From positions 186,001 to 250,000 of the forward strand of contig JAFEMH010001305.1 of assembly GCA_022495995.1 (NCBI GenBank): a DNA stretch of 64,000 bases. The letters are read 5' to 3'. The stretch's first letter is position 1. The number at the start of each line of letters is the position of its first letter. Below the pieces are notes generated by a model, which saw only the letters and a list, made by a program, of their open reading frames with translations, had not been told where the DNA came from and ran no database searches. The translations under genes were made by a program, and so were the position numbers. This DNA comes from Adenophora triphylla var. japonica (lineage: Eukaryota > Streptophyta > Magnoliopsida > Asterales > Campanulaceae). Below are positions 23,478 to 36,462 of the stretch, piece by piece.

Positions 23478-23989
23478 ATTTAAGTTACTAATCATTAACT
23501 ATCATTAGTAGAATTTATTATGAATAACGTTTTACATATGTAAACATTTAGGTTAATTATATTTAGTTAGTGTCTCTTTAGATTACATCTTAATATGTGT
23601 TACTTATAACTTATAATATGTCTTTATTACGTATTATCTCTTTGCATAGCTATAAGTTAACTACTAAAGTTATGAAGCATACGAATGAAAAGACATATGA
23701 CATAGAAGCTTGAGAAATTAGATAAAGCCATTCGGGTCTTATGTGTCATCACCAGATTTAGTCTACTTTAAAATAGTGTAGTATAGATTTAGTTTCACCA
23801 ATAATTACTTAGTGACTTTTTATATTCCTTATCAATCATCTTTATTTAATTTTTTTGTAACTCTTTTTACTAATACATTTGATTATCTCCATTTATCACT
23901 AAATTTGTATTTAGTTTTCATCAACTATTATTTGATAAGATTATTTGACATATTTGTTAAGTTCACAGTAATAATTATAGTAATTGTTA

Positions 23990-24610
23990 TATTTAACTAA
24001 TAATATTAGCTTATATCAAACTAAATGATAATAGTTACCCTATATAATTACTATTATGATTAATATTATTAATAATAATAGTTGACATATATAATCACTA
24101 TTATAATTAACTAATAATAGTAATAGTAATAGTTAATTTATATAGTAACTATTATAATTAACTAATAATAGTAATAGTATAGTAATTATTATGATTAAAT
24201 AATATTATTAATAGTAATGTTAACCTACATAGTAACTATTATGATTAAAATGTTAACCTATATAGTAACTATTATAATTAACTAATACTATTAATAGTAA
24301 TTGTTAACATATATTAACTATTATGATTAACTAATACTATTAATAGTAATAGTTAACATATATAGTAACTATTATAGTTAACTAATACAATTAATAGTAT
24401 TAGTTAACTTATAACATAATTATTATAGTTAACTAATACTATTAATAGTAATAGTTAACATATATAGTACCTATTATATTTAACTAATATAATTAATAGT
24501 AATAGTTAACTTATATAGTAACTATTATAGTTAACTAATACTATTAATAGTAATAGTTAACCTATATAATAACTATTATTATTAACTATTAGTATTAGCT
24601 AATAAGGAGA
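23990..24610. repeat. AT-rich self-complementary tandem array
   Basis: About ten degenerate units of roughly 60 bases built from ACTATTATAGTTAACTAATA and ATTAATAGTAATAGTTAAC. Half-units are near reverse complements of each other, so the array can fold both within and between units. Related single blocks lie at about 22850-22920 and 23060-23110. Confidence 0.8.
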
Positions 24611-24716
24611 ATAGCAAGAGTTTTTAGATTTTGAAATGGTGATGATGTAGTTTCTTCAAAAGCAAGACTTTGCCTAAACATGTTTACGTGGCGAATCCTT
24701 AGGCTCCCTCACCAAC

Positions 24717-24718
<2 letters not shown>

Positions 24719-24752
<34 letters not shown>
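24719..24752. repeat. (AT)n microsatellite
   Basis: Uninterrupted TA dinucleotide run of about 30 bases, followed by TTATATAGTATAAA. Confidence 0.9.
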
Positions 24753-24755
<3 letters not shown>

Positions 24756-24950
24756 GTATAAATCACACCTCCACTATCTACAGTACTATGAACAGTTCCA
24801 TCTGCCGAATTTTCCATTTTACCCTCACTAAGTTGTCCCTTTCCCATTTTTCCCTTAAAAAAAAAAATTTAAATTAAAAAAATAATTTTTTTTTTAATTT
24901 AAAAAAAACATGTGTCCTTGAACACAGGCTTTTACTAGTATATATATAGA

Positions 24951-25593
24951 CTAGGGGAACATCCCGTGCTCCGTATAAGAGTTGGTTTAACTATTGAAAA
25001 AATTTGCACTAAAATAGTTCATGTGTATAAATTTTTTGGTGATTTAACTTTTTATTTTGATCATTTAAAAGACCAAATTTTATTATTACTACGCTTGTGA
25101 CCTAGAATAAAAGTTACCAATCTACTTGAGACGTTATAATTTTTAGTTAAATAAAATTCAAAAAAATTCTTTATTTAAAAAAAAACTATAGCTCAATAAT
25201 AATGAATGACCAATTTAATGGAAGTACAATATTCACTTAAAAAAATTCTTTCGCTTAACAAAGAAACATAATGAAATTGAACAAAGAATAAAGCAGCATA
25301 TCAAGTACATATGTACATTTATTGCGTTTTACATGAATAATGAAGCAAGAAAATGTGCTAATATAGAAAGTGGATGAGGGTAAAAGCTATAAATTGATAT
25401 ATTTTAATGCTTAGAATTTGAAAGTTTTTTAACATAAGAACTATAAAAAGTCAAGATTTTGAAAAATTAAGTGATTCAATAGGAAGAGAAATAGACAATC
25501 CAGAATACGAAAAAACATTGGAATTGAAATGATTCGCTAGTTAGTAAAGGTGTTATGGCTTATTAAGTTTTTTAATTGGCCACCATAGTAGAT
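24951..25593 (-). mobile_element. 3' end of a second Helitron-like element, truncated
   Basis: Read on the minus strand it ends with CGGAGCACGGGATG then CCCCTAG at 24951, directly joined to the TC start of element 1. No 5' terminus is found before the LTR of element C at 25594, which interrupts it. AT-rich, no gene. Confidence 0.45.
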
Positions 25594-26336
25594 TGATGCT
25601 GACCAAAAATAACCGTTGGGTCTGAAATAAATCCATAAGCGAGAAGTTATCAGGAAGGCCCAAAGCAAGATAAGGCCCAAGAAGAAGATAAGAATAAGAG
25701 TAACCCATGAGTAGGTCGCGAGAAAGTGAGTCGGGAAATGTCCCGCTAAAAGGGAAAGTCCAATGCAGAATATGCGAGATATTGGAGACTATCCGACGAG
25801 ATAATAAAGCGAGTCAGCAAGACAATAGCGTAATATGAGGAGGCGAAATATTAGGTTGGGGCGACATAGTATCCAGTTATCCATATCCGGCGGGAGACAA
25901 GATATAAGGGGAGCGACTCATAAGAAGCGGCATACAAATATCTCCGAAGTGGGACCCATAAAACGGTTGGGCATTGGGAAAAGTGATCACGTGATATAAC
26001 TTTATTCTTTTTGCTAGCCAATGGGATGGTGACACGTGGAAGTAGGCATGGAACATGAGGAGGGCATGTGCATGGCACGAGGGAAGGGGTATATATATGG
26101 GAGATAATCCTCATTGTCAAGGTATGTTCAACACACTCACCCACAATCACCTTTCCTTACTGTTCTTATTTCCAACCTAAAGCAAACACTTATCCTCACG
26201 CCGGAGGGGCTTACGCCGGAGTCGCCCCCGGTTTAGTTGACGTTTGTGGCTGTGCAGGACTGAAGAAGGAGCCGGAGTTGCTGCCGATTGGACTACAACG
26301 GTGTGTTGCTGCTTGAGGAAAATCCTAGCAACATCA
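25594..26336 (+). repeat. 5' LTR of element C
   Basis: Starts TGATGCTGACC, ends CTAGCAACATCA. It has a TATATATATGG box at about 26089-26099. The sequence after 26336 (TTGGTTCCGTTGTCGGGAC) resembles the tRNA-Asp-type primer sites of Athila/Tat elements with several mismatches. Confidence 0.8.
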
Positions 26337-26975
26337 ATTGGTTCCGTTGTCGGGACTTGATTCTCTTCATCGATTTGGAGGTTCGCCGGCGGTAGATTGA
26401 TAAGTGTTGAGCGCCGTTCGTAGATCTGGAGACTTGGTTAGCGTTGGGGAGGATGCAGTGGGCGTGTTGAGTGTTCAGTTGATGTGGTCCATTGTTCGAA
26501 GTTTGTAAGTCGAAGCTTGTTTGTTTTGGTTTTGTTATTTGATTAGGTTGATTACTATCCGTAAATTTGTTCGTTGGTTGAAGTTGTTGGTGATTTTAAT
26601 ATTATTCGATTGGTTGGGTATCAATTTGTTGATTTAAGAAATGTTGATTTGAGTTGATTCGAGTTAAGTGGATGTTTGTGAAGTTTCGTTTGAATTTAAT
26701 AGTTTGAGGATTGAGGATTGATAGATTTCGATTTTGTTAAAGTTCGTTTAATTTTTTGGTGGTTTGAATTTGTTTTTTTTGGGTTTTGGGAGGTTCATTT
26801 GATTTTTTGGTTAGTGTGGAGTTTGGTGTTTTAGTGATAATTGTTCAAATATCTGGGAGTAATTTCTTAGTTTCTGGGTTCAAATCTTCAAATCTTCATA
26901 AGATTTGCAGATCTTCAAAGGGTGGGTTCTTCATTTTTGATTACGTGAGAAAAGTAATAACAACATTGGAGAAAG
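26337..26975 (+). other. primer site and leader of element C, cut by D
   Basis: Primer-binding-site candidate at 26339-26357, then T- and G-rich leader without a gene. It ends at GAAAG (26971-26975), the target site duplicated by D. Confidence 0.6.
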
Positions 26976-28892
26976 TGTAAGTGCTCCAATTTGAGTTGTT
27001 AGAATTTTCGTTAGAAAATTAAAGAAAGTTTTAACATTTCTAACATTTTTAACAATTCCTAACATTTCTAACAAAGTGGGGGTAGATTAGGGATTTCCAT
27101 TTTAAGATAAACCATGGAAAAGAATCAAAAAAGCAAAAGAAATGGTCAAAAACCCGAAATAGAAGTGGCTGGGACATTTTCTGGCTGTATAATTTGAATT
27201 TTATTCTTCCTGTCCAAAGCCTGGAGCAGCATTTAATGAACAGTGCACGCCTTCAAGACCATCCGCGCGGACAAGAATGTAAATTTCCAAGCCTATAAAT
27301 TGAACCCCTCAGCTTCACTTTCAAAGGAGGAACAACACATTTCACAACTGCACCTTGGCGAAAATAGGGAGAAAATAGTGAGAATTCACTAGAATTGTCA
27401 CTCTTTTCTTGATTATTTTCCCAAATCATCTCACTCACTCAAAACACTTTCAAATCACTCTCATACATACTCTCATACATACACTAACTCAAGCTCAAAT
27501 CACCCTTTTAGGAGGAGGATTAGAGAGAAAACATAGAGGACTTCATTGTTATCTACTTGTTTTCTCTTTGACCAACTCTAATCACCAACCCTAAACACTT
27601 TCAAACCCTAAACACATTCAAACCCTAAACACATTCAAGCCTTTGAATCCATTCAACACAAAATCAAAAGAATATAGGTATAACCTCCCTCTTCTTACCC
27701 TAAATCTCTCATCCATGCATGCATTTTCAAACTCCAAAATGTAGTTTGTTCATCTTCTTGCCCTAGATCCAAGAACATCACCATGGAAGTTCATCTCCAT
27801 GGTTGATCTTCTACAAGGATCAACATTCTCTTCAAAGTGTTCTTACTTACTTGCAAATGCATTTTCAAAACCCTAAAAACCATTTTCATACATCAAATCT
27901 TCATTTTCAAGGATAAAATCCCCCTTCCCAAGCAAATGAAATGCTTAAGTCCTAATGTACCCTAAGGATGGCTTGATATAGTTGATTCACCACTAAAATG
28001 TCAAGTGATCACTAATAAAAGCCTAAGGAAATGGGGACAGGAATGGATGCCAAACCCCCTTTAAAATCATGTTTTTCTTCCTAAGAAAGTTGCTGTCCAG
28101 TAGCAATTTTCTAAGACCTCTGTCCATGGTCTAATTTTTTGGACACAGATAAACTTGGAATTTGGTGTTGACTACAAAACACTTCTTGTAGCCAACATCC
28201 ATAGATTTCTAGACATATTTTTACTTTATTTTTTTCGTGAGTAAAACTCCCTTTTTCAAATTTTCTTTTAAAGGTCAGTTCCTCAGTCTCTGGAAGTCCA
28301 GATTTCATATCTGAGATTTCCAGAAGGTTTTGGTCCACCAAATCAACTCCAAATGGTAAAATTGTTTTACATAAATCTTATTTAAGGTGTCTGGAACAAC
28401 TTTCATTCTCTGAGTTTCCTCAGATTCTGGAGTTTTGAAGCCCTTAAGTCCATTTCAAAATAAAGTGTCCACTGCCTTTTTCATTCTGGCAGAAATGTGT
28501 TTCAACTCCAAAAAATCTTTTGAGCCCCAAAACTCAACCCAAAAATCATACCAAAAATCATGGAATTTGTTCAAAGTCTAATAAAGAGTTCCCAATTTTT
28601 ATTTTTCAGATTCAACTTATTTTGGCCAAAGTAACACACACACAAACACACACACAAATGGTTTTTAAGCTTGGAAGACTCGTTTTACGAGGCATTCCGG
28701 GTGAACACTAACGTTCTTCCCGGCGTGTAACGTGACCTCCGAACCCAAATCTCTGATCTCGGGCATTTTTCAAAGTTTTGGCCCTCAAAATAAAAATGGT
28801 GTGGCGACTCCGTATTTTTTCCGTTTGATTTTCAAAAGAAAAGAAAAAGAACACAAGGTCTTTCGAGAAAAATGGAATCCAACATCGTCACA
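26976..28892 (+). repeat. 5' LTR of element D
   Basis: TGTAAGTGCTCC ... CATCGTCACA. Palindrome ATCCGCGCGGA at 27261-27271, TATAAAT at 27294-27300 and a CA-rich tract near 28628-28650. The leader after the TATA box contains CACTCTCATACATAC repeats. Confidence 0.93.
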
Positions 28893-28911
28893 GTGGCGAA
28901 TCCGCTGGGGA
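28893..28911 (+). promoter_or_regulatory. primer binding site of element D
   Basis: GTGGCGAATCCGCTGGGGA directly follows the LTR. It resembles the GTGGCGACTC(T/C)GCTGGGGA site typical of Ogre-type elements, reported to pair with tRNA-Arg. I have not checked the tRNA. Confidence 0.7.
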
Positions 28912-30284
28912 ATAAATAAGCTTTATTTAAAAAAAAATGATATTTGGTATATTGGTGGAAACCATTAAACTTCCCGTTATCGCCTCCTAACACGAGTCGG
29001 GGATAAATTGTGGTTTAACAATCCCACGTACCGGTATCATTGTTTCCAAAAAAAAAAGCTTTTGAGGGTCAAGCTTCCGTCCCGGCATTTAAAATCATTT
29101 GTGGTGTGTGTTGATTTTTCACATTTTCGTGTTGTTTTGGCCGCCTCGAAAAAGTCAAAATTTTGACTATCGGACCCGTTGACTTGAATTTTGAATTATG
29201 TGTTTATGTGCTTATGTGTGCATTTACTTTCAAAAAAAAAAATTCAAAAAAAAAAGAGTTTCAAAAAAAAAAAAGAAAATTTTCAAAAAAAAATCATGCA
29301 TCATTCTTTTTAAGACACATGAAAAATTTCTATTTTACTCAGAAAAAGAAGATTGCACACTACGCGCACTTGACCTTACACTGCACACTACGTCCCTAAC
29401 CCGGGGAAATCCCTGTCGCGGCCCGTTTGGTCTTATTACGCCTCTCGGTGCAAGCACGGGACTACCCAAACATCCCATGGAGCCTCGTGTCGACCATGCA
29501 CTTGTCCGTGACACACTTTGTCCGAGATCCGGTTGGTTTTTAGTCTGGTCTGTGTCATGCCCTATCTGTGTATAGACCTTTCCTTTCAAGCCTTAGTCGG
29601 CATACCAAGTCAATATCTTTCGGGACCCTAATCAGTCGAAGTTCTGCCGGTTTTCCGTCACGGACTTTGACCATATTGATCGCGCCTTGACTTTGACTCT
29701 GACTGGCACAAATTATACACTGACTCCCAGCATGACACTGAGTCATCAAGGATTAATGATTATTCCATGCCTAATTACGGCCTAATTGACGACAAGTCAA
29801 GATCAAACGTGGACATTTATCAGTCTGAATCATGCCGACTTTTCGTCGAGCCCTCGGACATGATCTTGACTTTGACGTCAGCTTTGTCCGTAATTTACAT
29901 CGAATGCTCGTTAAGACTCGATTACCCGCCAGACTTTTAGGATCGTTTTTCTTTCGGTCGGTGGGACCCGCTTGCCCTATAGGACCCTCGCCCGGGCCGT
30001 CCACCCTGGGAGGTCGAAATACAGGTGGAATACGAGGGGCTTATAGACGTAGTGATGGGGCCCACTGATCCAGGATCCAGAATAGTTTGCGAAAAAGAAG
30101 ATCAATCTTTTCCAACCGATTAGATTAATAAAACATGTTTTAAGTAAACGTGAACAAATAACTGCATGTTGCATGAGTCCAAAGCCCAAACACCTACCCT
30201 ACTTCAATCCCTAAATCTCTGAACCCTCGTGCCTTTTCCCCCGCAGCTCCTCAGAAAGGTTGGTTCCGGACACCGGGTCACCGT
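28912..30284 (+). other. leader of element D
   Basis: No intact gene. A-rich runs with TTTCAAAAAAAAA occur at 29230-29300. The remainder is GC-richer and free of a long sense frame. Confidence 0.6.
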
Positions 30285-31019
30285 TTGATCAGTTGGGAAG
30301 AGTCAAGCGCATCATCAGCTTCGCCGTCTGTTCCGACTCCGGGTTTCAGAATGTCTGCATCAGCCGGTAATGATATGAACCATACCACTCCGTCTCCCAA
30401 AATCCCTCAGACAGACCAGCATTGGATCCAATTGGTAGAACATATGAGACTTCGACATGAGGCTCAAATTGACGACCTTTTGGGGGTTGTCGCAAGTCAT
30501 GGTTTGACTATCAGTCCCAATTCCGATGGCACTTTTACCGCAAAGAGAAAAGAAGGTTCTCCTCCCATTCTTAATCATCATACCAAGATGCCACCACAAG
30601 ATTCCTATGTCTCCACCGCCGGGACTCCTGCCCGTCGACTTACAGGGCAACTAGCCCCCAAACAGCAATCCAAAGGGCCACCATTCCAACAGCTAGCCGT
30701 GGACGAAACAAGCCGGCATACCGTCGCTGTCCCCTCTCAGAGTGATACCGATCCCGCAGATATAAGCATGGGTAATGAAGAACGGGAAACAGTGGAGGAA
30801 ATATGGTCAGCCATCAAAGCTCTTGAGGACCACCAAAACAAACAGCAAGCCTGGATCGAAGAAGCCACGCGCCATTTCGGGACATTAGCAATCTCCCAAC
30901 TGACTGGGGCTCCCCTGAAGGACAAACATGTGCATGTTCCCCTGGCTCTTAATACCTCTCATTACCCGGCAGAGTTCAACCATTCGCTTCCCGATGAGCC
31001 CAACAGCAGATCTCCCTGA
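30285..31019 (+). pseudogene. N-terminal gag fragment of element D
   Basis: An open frame of 244 residues, rich in P, S, Q and T, with charged segments (EYMRLRHEAQIDD-like, EERETVEEIWSAIKALEDH). It occupies the gag position between leader and protease. The usual gag core (FDG..., W...F...R.W) does not follow before 31100. A deletion of the core is the simplest reading. Domain assignment rests on position and composition. Confidence 0.5.
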
Positions 31020-31099
31020 CCGCTCAACTCAAAGTCATTCCAACAACGCTCAACCCGAGGTCCCAAATCCACCACCAAACTCGTAGAACACATTTGGTG

Positions 31100-32642
31100 G
31101 GATATCTGTGACTGCCCCGACTGCGGACTATCAGGACTGGATACACGAGGACCGTCCTCCTAAGAAGAAGAAAATTTCCTCCCAGCAAAAATTGAAAGAG
31201 AGGTTCGAGGCCGGTGATACCAGTGCGGGTACGCTCGGGGAGCCATCTGGGGGATTTGATTACTATGTACTCTACTCCAGCCAGTCTTCCCCAAAGCAAA
31301 CAGGGGTAGAAAAGCCGAAAAGCCTTGCCGCCGATAGACTTGAGACCTTCTGACACCGTAATCGTAGATCTGGGTAATTTCACTGCCAATCAAGAGTCTA
31401 ACCCCCCGCGGGGCCAGCCAAGATTCAGTTTGTCCAGCTCCCGAGTGCATACCGACAAAGAAAGACCAACGCCAGTTTGGCGCTCGCACTCAATTAATAT
31501 GTTGACTGGGGACGGCCACCGCCACAAACGGCCTCAACATAACCTGTGGGCTTCAAGAAAGGTTCTCGCCGCAAGAAAAAAGCACGAAGTGATCGGCTTG
31601 ATGACTCTCTTTCTCCGCACAAGCACCAAATCTATGATCCCCGCCTATATGGTAGCATGATCACCTTCGCGACGAGGATTTGCCAAGAGATGTCTCCAAG
31701 CACAATGAAGCCTCAGACATCACTATTCGGCTCAACACCATATCACTCCCGTGGGTATTGGTGGACAATGGATCAGCCGTTAATGTCCTTCCCTCGCGAT
31801 GATGCGGGCCCTACGCATCAATGAAAGGCACATGATCCCATCTACCCGGTCAATCAAGGCATATGATGGCACGTCTCGTCCCATCTTGGGGACGATGGTT
31901 CTGGAACTCTGGTACGAAACCCAAATGGTGCCAGCAAAATTCCATGTAATGGACCTCCCATCTGAATTCACACCCTATTGGGCGCCCTTGGTTACACCAC
32001 ATGAAAGCCATAGCCTCCACTCTCCATAAATGTGTCAAGTTCATTAACCGGCAGGGGGACCTTGAAGTCATTAGGGGTGACAGTTTCCTCATAGGGAACG
32101 AAGCCGAGACCGTCGCCAAGCATGCTCGTAGCCAGACACCGGGGCTACCTCCTCCGAATCAACCGAGGGACTATCGGGGCAAGTCTCATCAGAATCCCCC
32201 AGGATCCGGTGATGCCAACTATGTCAACGAACTCAAGCGGGCAGACCCTGAAGCAGTTCGATTCGTCAAGTTCAATTGCTATTTCCAACATTTGGAGGCA
32301 GAATGGAAAGAAACACTGAATACCGCCATGATACGAGCACACAAGCCCCCAGTCTCCAGTCAGAGATTCGTCAGCATTCTTCAAACCCGTTCTCTGGCCT
32401 CGCCAAGCGAAGAGATTTTCATGATAAAAGTCGACAAGTACCGGCAGACTCGGCTCGAATGTATGAACATCGTATGGGATGTCCTCCTCGGAGAACTACC
32501 CGCTAAGTCTTTCCGCTCGAGCATGGGACATGAGATTTTTCCAGCAGCACATCGAGACGCAATGCGTCCTTACATCTGGATTGAGCGGTCAGATTGTGAC
32601 GAGTTAGAATTCTCCAGAATTGAGGATGCGGCAGATTCGTAA
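31100..32642 (+). pseudogene. protease relic and linker of element D
   Basis: The aspartic protease active-site block VLVDNGSAVNVLPS is coded at about 31755-31796. The same frame runs on through ILGTMVLELWYE. A frameshift near 31985 is needed to reach HHMKAIASTLHKCVKF, the usual segment after the protease. An open frame then continues from 32001 to 32642, the linker before RT. At least one frameshift: not functional as it stands. Confidence 0.65.
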
Positions 32643-32660
32643 GAAGATCCTTACATTCAT

Positions 32661-35000
32661 ATGCTCAGTTTTCAGGCGCCGGACACGATTGATTCTGGCT
32701 CAGATGAAGAGATGATAGCAATGACTGAGGAAGGAGAACAGAAACAATATAACCCCCGAGTCATGAGGCCACTGACAGCGATGCCATTAAGGAATTGGGA
32801 AGTTCTCTCAGGCCCGTCCGCGACCAAAGGAGAAATGATCACCAAGCTTGGATTGGTCCCTCGTCCCTTTGTGTCAACCTTTGTAAAGTCCTCCGAGTCT
32901 CTCATTGTTGAGTTTGAGTCTTCCGAGTCGTCCGATGGCCTCTCGCCTGAAGACTACGAAATTGTAGCCAATACTGTATTCCCTTTTATTCTCAATGAAA
33001 TGACGAATCTTTCTGAGTATCCCTTGATTGCCACTTTAACTAATGATAAATTAACTAATAATTTAAAAATGGTTAATAATGATTCACTAGATAAAGAAGC
33101 AGACACATTAAACGAACAATATATCCAAGAAATCTTTAAGCAGGTTGTTCGGAAAGAGGAAAATCGAGCCCAAGCTGCCGAAGAGATTTTGACAAGTGTG
33201 AATCTGGGAACTGCGGAAGAGCCTAAAGAGACGCAGATTGGTAGTTTCTTCGAAGGGACTGAAAGGGACGCTCTGATTGAGCTTTTAAGGGAATTCGTGG
33301 ATGTGTTCGCATGGTCCTATAAAGATATGCCAGGCCTCGATCCTTCCATAGTTGAACACCGGATACCGCTTGACCCGGAAGTCAAGCCGCAAAGGTGGTT
33401 AAGAAGAATTAAGCCCGAATGGTCCCTACAAGTAAAAGAGGAGATAGAAAAGATTCTCAGGGCAGGGTTCATCAGGGTCATTGAGTATCCTACATGGCTT
33501 TCTAACATAGTAACGGTGACCAAAGCCAACGGAAAGATCCGATGCTGCGTAGACTTCAGAGATCTGAACAAAGCTAGTCCAAAGGACGATTTCCCCCTAC
33601 CAAACATCGACATCTTGGTGGATTCCACAGCCAACCATGAGGTTAAGTCCTTCGTCGACGGTTTTGCCAGTTACAACCAAATCAGAATGGCAGAAGAGGA
33701 CCAAGCCAAAATAGCCTTCACGACCCCTTGGGGCACATACTGCTACACGGTCATGCCGTTCGGACTAAAGAATGCTGGGGCTACGTACCAGAGGGCAGCT
33801 ACAGCTCTGTTCCATGACATGATCCACAAAGAAATTGAGGTCTATGTGGACGACATGATAATACACTCCAGAGGATCAGATGGCCAACACTTCGTTGATT
33901 TGAGAAAATTCTTCGGCCGCCTCCGAGACCACAGTATGAGACTGAATGAATCCAGCCAAATGCACCTTCGGTGTAAGACGAGGCAAGGTGCTAGGATATA
34001 TGGTGACAGAACGGGGAATCGAAGTAGACCCCCAAAAAATCAAGGCCATAGTCGAAATGAAGCCACCCCGGACACTGACAGAAGTGAAATCCTTCATGGG
34101 GAGACTGCAATACATAAGTCGCTTTGTAAATCAGCTGACCTCGATTTGCGAGCCGATCTTCAAGTTGATGAAGAAAAATGCCTACACAGAATGGACTCCG
34201 AATGCCGCCCGCTTGAACAGATCAAGGCGTACCTCGTGAATCCCCGATTCTTTGCCCACCACATCGCCAAAGCCACTATTGCTATATCTAACCTGTCACG
34301 GATACAAAGAATTGGGGCTATGCTAGCTCAAGAGAAGAAAGACTCCAAGGTCGAAAACGCCATCTATTTCGTGAGCGTAAAGCTTCAGGAAGCGAACTCA
34401 ATTACTCGCTTGTGAAAAGACTTGCGCAGTTTCGTCCGGGTAGTGGGAAAGTTGAAACACTACATGCGGCCTCACCCGATACATCTCGTCTCAAAAATAG
34501 ACCCCATCAAATATCTGTTCGACAAGCCTTCCATCTCTATGAGGTTGGCAAAATGGTCGTTCTTTTTGGCTGAATATGACATCACTTACGTTTCAAGGAA
34601 ATCCGTAAAAGGGCGTATAATGGCGTAACATTTGGCCGATTTCCCAAGTGATGAGTCCCGAGGACCCGAACCTCAATTTCCCGATGATGGAATCTTTGCT
34701 CTAGAAGGAGAAAACCGCCGGCAACTCTTCTTCGACGGGCGTCAAACAAAAGGGGAACGGAATAGGAATGCTTCGGTCGATCCTACCGACGAACACACCC
34801 CCATAGCAGTAAGATTGAACTTCGAGGTCACCAACAACGCCGTCGAATACGAAGCTTGCATAGCCGGGTTGGAAGCCGCCCTTGAAAGAAATATCAAGGA
34901 ATTGGAGGTGTATGGTGACTCGCCCTCATCATCAATCGTGTCTCTAACAAATGGAAGACCGTAGACCCGGGTCTGCGTAAATATCACACTTACATGGAAG
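32661..35000 (+). pseudogene. reverse transcriptase and dual RNase H of element D
   Basis: RT copies RNA to DNA; RNase H removes the RNA. The frame 32661-34415 holds CVDFRDLNKASPKDDFPLP, MPFGLKNAGATYQR and the catalytic YVDD (about 33843-33854). A frameshift near 33950 moves the connection domain (KCTFGVRRGKVLGYMV ... SFMGRLQYISRF) to the frame 33946-34239. The first RNase H follows with stops near 34413 and 34627. An archaeal-type second RNase H (LFFDG, VEYEACIAGLEAA, YGDS) lies at 34720-34935. Several breaks: pseudogene. Confidence 0.9.
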
Positions 35001-35299
35001 AGCTAGTAACTCAATTCAAGGAGATCGGCTTTCATTACTTCCCGCAGATCGCAACATTTTGCGAGATGCTCTGGCAACACTAGCCTCCCTCGTTGAAATA
35101 CCCGAAGGAAAGTCTGTCAAACCATTCAGATTCGGGAGAAGAGAAAACCCCGCTTATTGCTTTGAAATCGAAGCGGAGGCCGAACCGGCCTGATCCCCTG
35201 GTACACTCGGATCTATCGCACCGAAGAATGGCGAAGCCTCCTTCAAAAATGAAGATGGGGAATATAAAGAGGAAATCAAAGCAAAAGCCTCTCACTCAA

Positions 35300-36462
35300 G
35301 CGGCTCGCCTCCCATTATGTTCTTTTGGGAAATATGCTGTACAAGAAGCGTTATCAAGGCCCCCTCCTGCGATGTATCGGCAAACAAGAGGCTACGGAAC
35401 TCATGAGAGAAATACACGGTGGTACCTGCGGCCCCCACATGAATGCTCGAGCCCTGATGCAAATCATACTAAGAATGGGGTACTTTTGGATCTCCATGGA
35501 AACCGACTGCATCGAGTTCGTCAAATCCGCGACAAATGCCAAAGAATACTCAAATCTTAATCATCCGCCTCCTCACGAGTTATACCGCATGACAACCCTC
35601 GCCTTTCGTCACTTGGGGAATTGATGTCATAGGCAAAATCACACCACCAGCAAAGAACGGCCACGAATTCCTCCTGGTGGCAGTGGACTATTTCACCAAA
35701 TGGGTTGAAGCCAAGTCCTACAAAATCCTCAATTCAAAGAAAGTAGCCCTCTTCATCAAAGAAAATATCATATGCAGATACGGGTTGCCAGCCGAAATCA
35801 TCTCAAATAATGGATCCCACTTCGAAGGGGAATGCGACAGGCTGCTGGCGGAATTCAGAATAACCCGTCACAAGTCATCTCCCTACAGGCCCCAAACCAA
35901 CGGAGCTGTCGAGGCAGCAAACAAGACTCTGGAAAACATCATCCGGAAAATGGCTGTCCGTGGCAGAGATTGGCCCGAGAAGCTACACCTGGCACTCTGG
36001 GGCTACAGGACATCAGTTAGAACTGCAACAGGAGAAACACCATTTGCTCTCACTTACGGGATGGAAGCCGTGCTCCCAATCGAGCTAGAGATCCCCTCAC
36101 TCCGTGTGCTGTTGGAAAGCCAGATCAACGAGGTCGAATGGCTCCAAAGTCGCCATGATGAATTGGCACTGCTAGATGAGCGACGATTGAAGGCCATGGA
36201 ACATATCCGAGCCTACCAAGGGAGAATGGCCAGAGCCTTCGACAAGAAAGTGAAGCATCGGGAGATTCGAGAAGGTGATCTCGTTTTGAAAGAGAAGCCC
36301 CCAGTCCGTGTCAACCCACTTGGCAAATGGGAGCCTGTCTGGGTCGGGCCATATGTTGTCCAAAAGATCTTCTCCGGAGGAGCCATGCAACTTGCAGACC
36401 TCGACGGAAATCCCTTTGTACACCCAGTGAATGGTGACAAGCTGCGCAGATACTACGCGTAA
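35300..36462 (+). pseudogene. integrase of element D with altered catalytic residue
   Basis: Inserts the DNA copy. A damaged zinc-binding region (35325-35624, MRE..GG, MGYFW, CIEFV) precedes the core 35677-36462. The core begins AVDYFTKWVEAK (first catalytic Asp). The second catalytic block reads ISNNGSHFEG where SDNG or TDNG is expected, so Asp is replaced by Asn. The third, GAVEAANKTLE, keeps Glu. The C-terminal part ends with HPVNGDKLRRYYA, typical for Tat integrases. A frameshift separates the zinc and core parts. Confidence 0.9.

Larger units (their letters stand above)
22081..24950 (-). mobile_element. Helitron-like element 1, non-coding
   Basis: Read on the minus strand it starts TCTATATATATACTAG (from 24950) followed by AAAAGCCTGTG. 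It ends with a small GTGC/GCAC hairpin, then CTAG at 22084-22081, with T as next base. These match plant Helitron conventions (5' TC, 3' hairpin then CTRR, insertion before T). No Rep/helicase gene is present. It carries two MITE insertions and an AT-rich tandem array. Confidence 0.6.
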
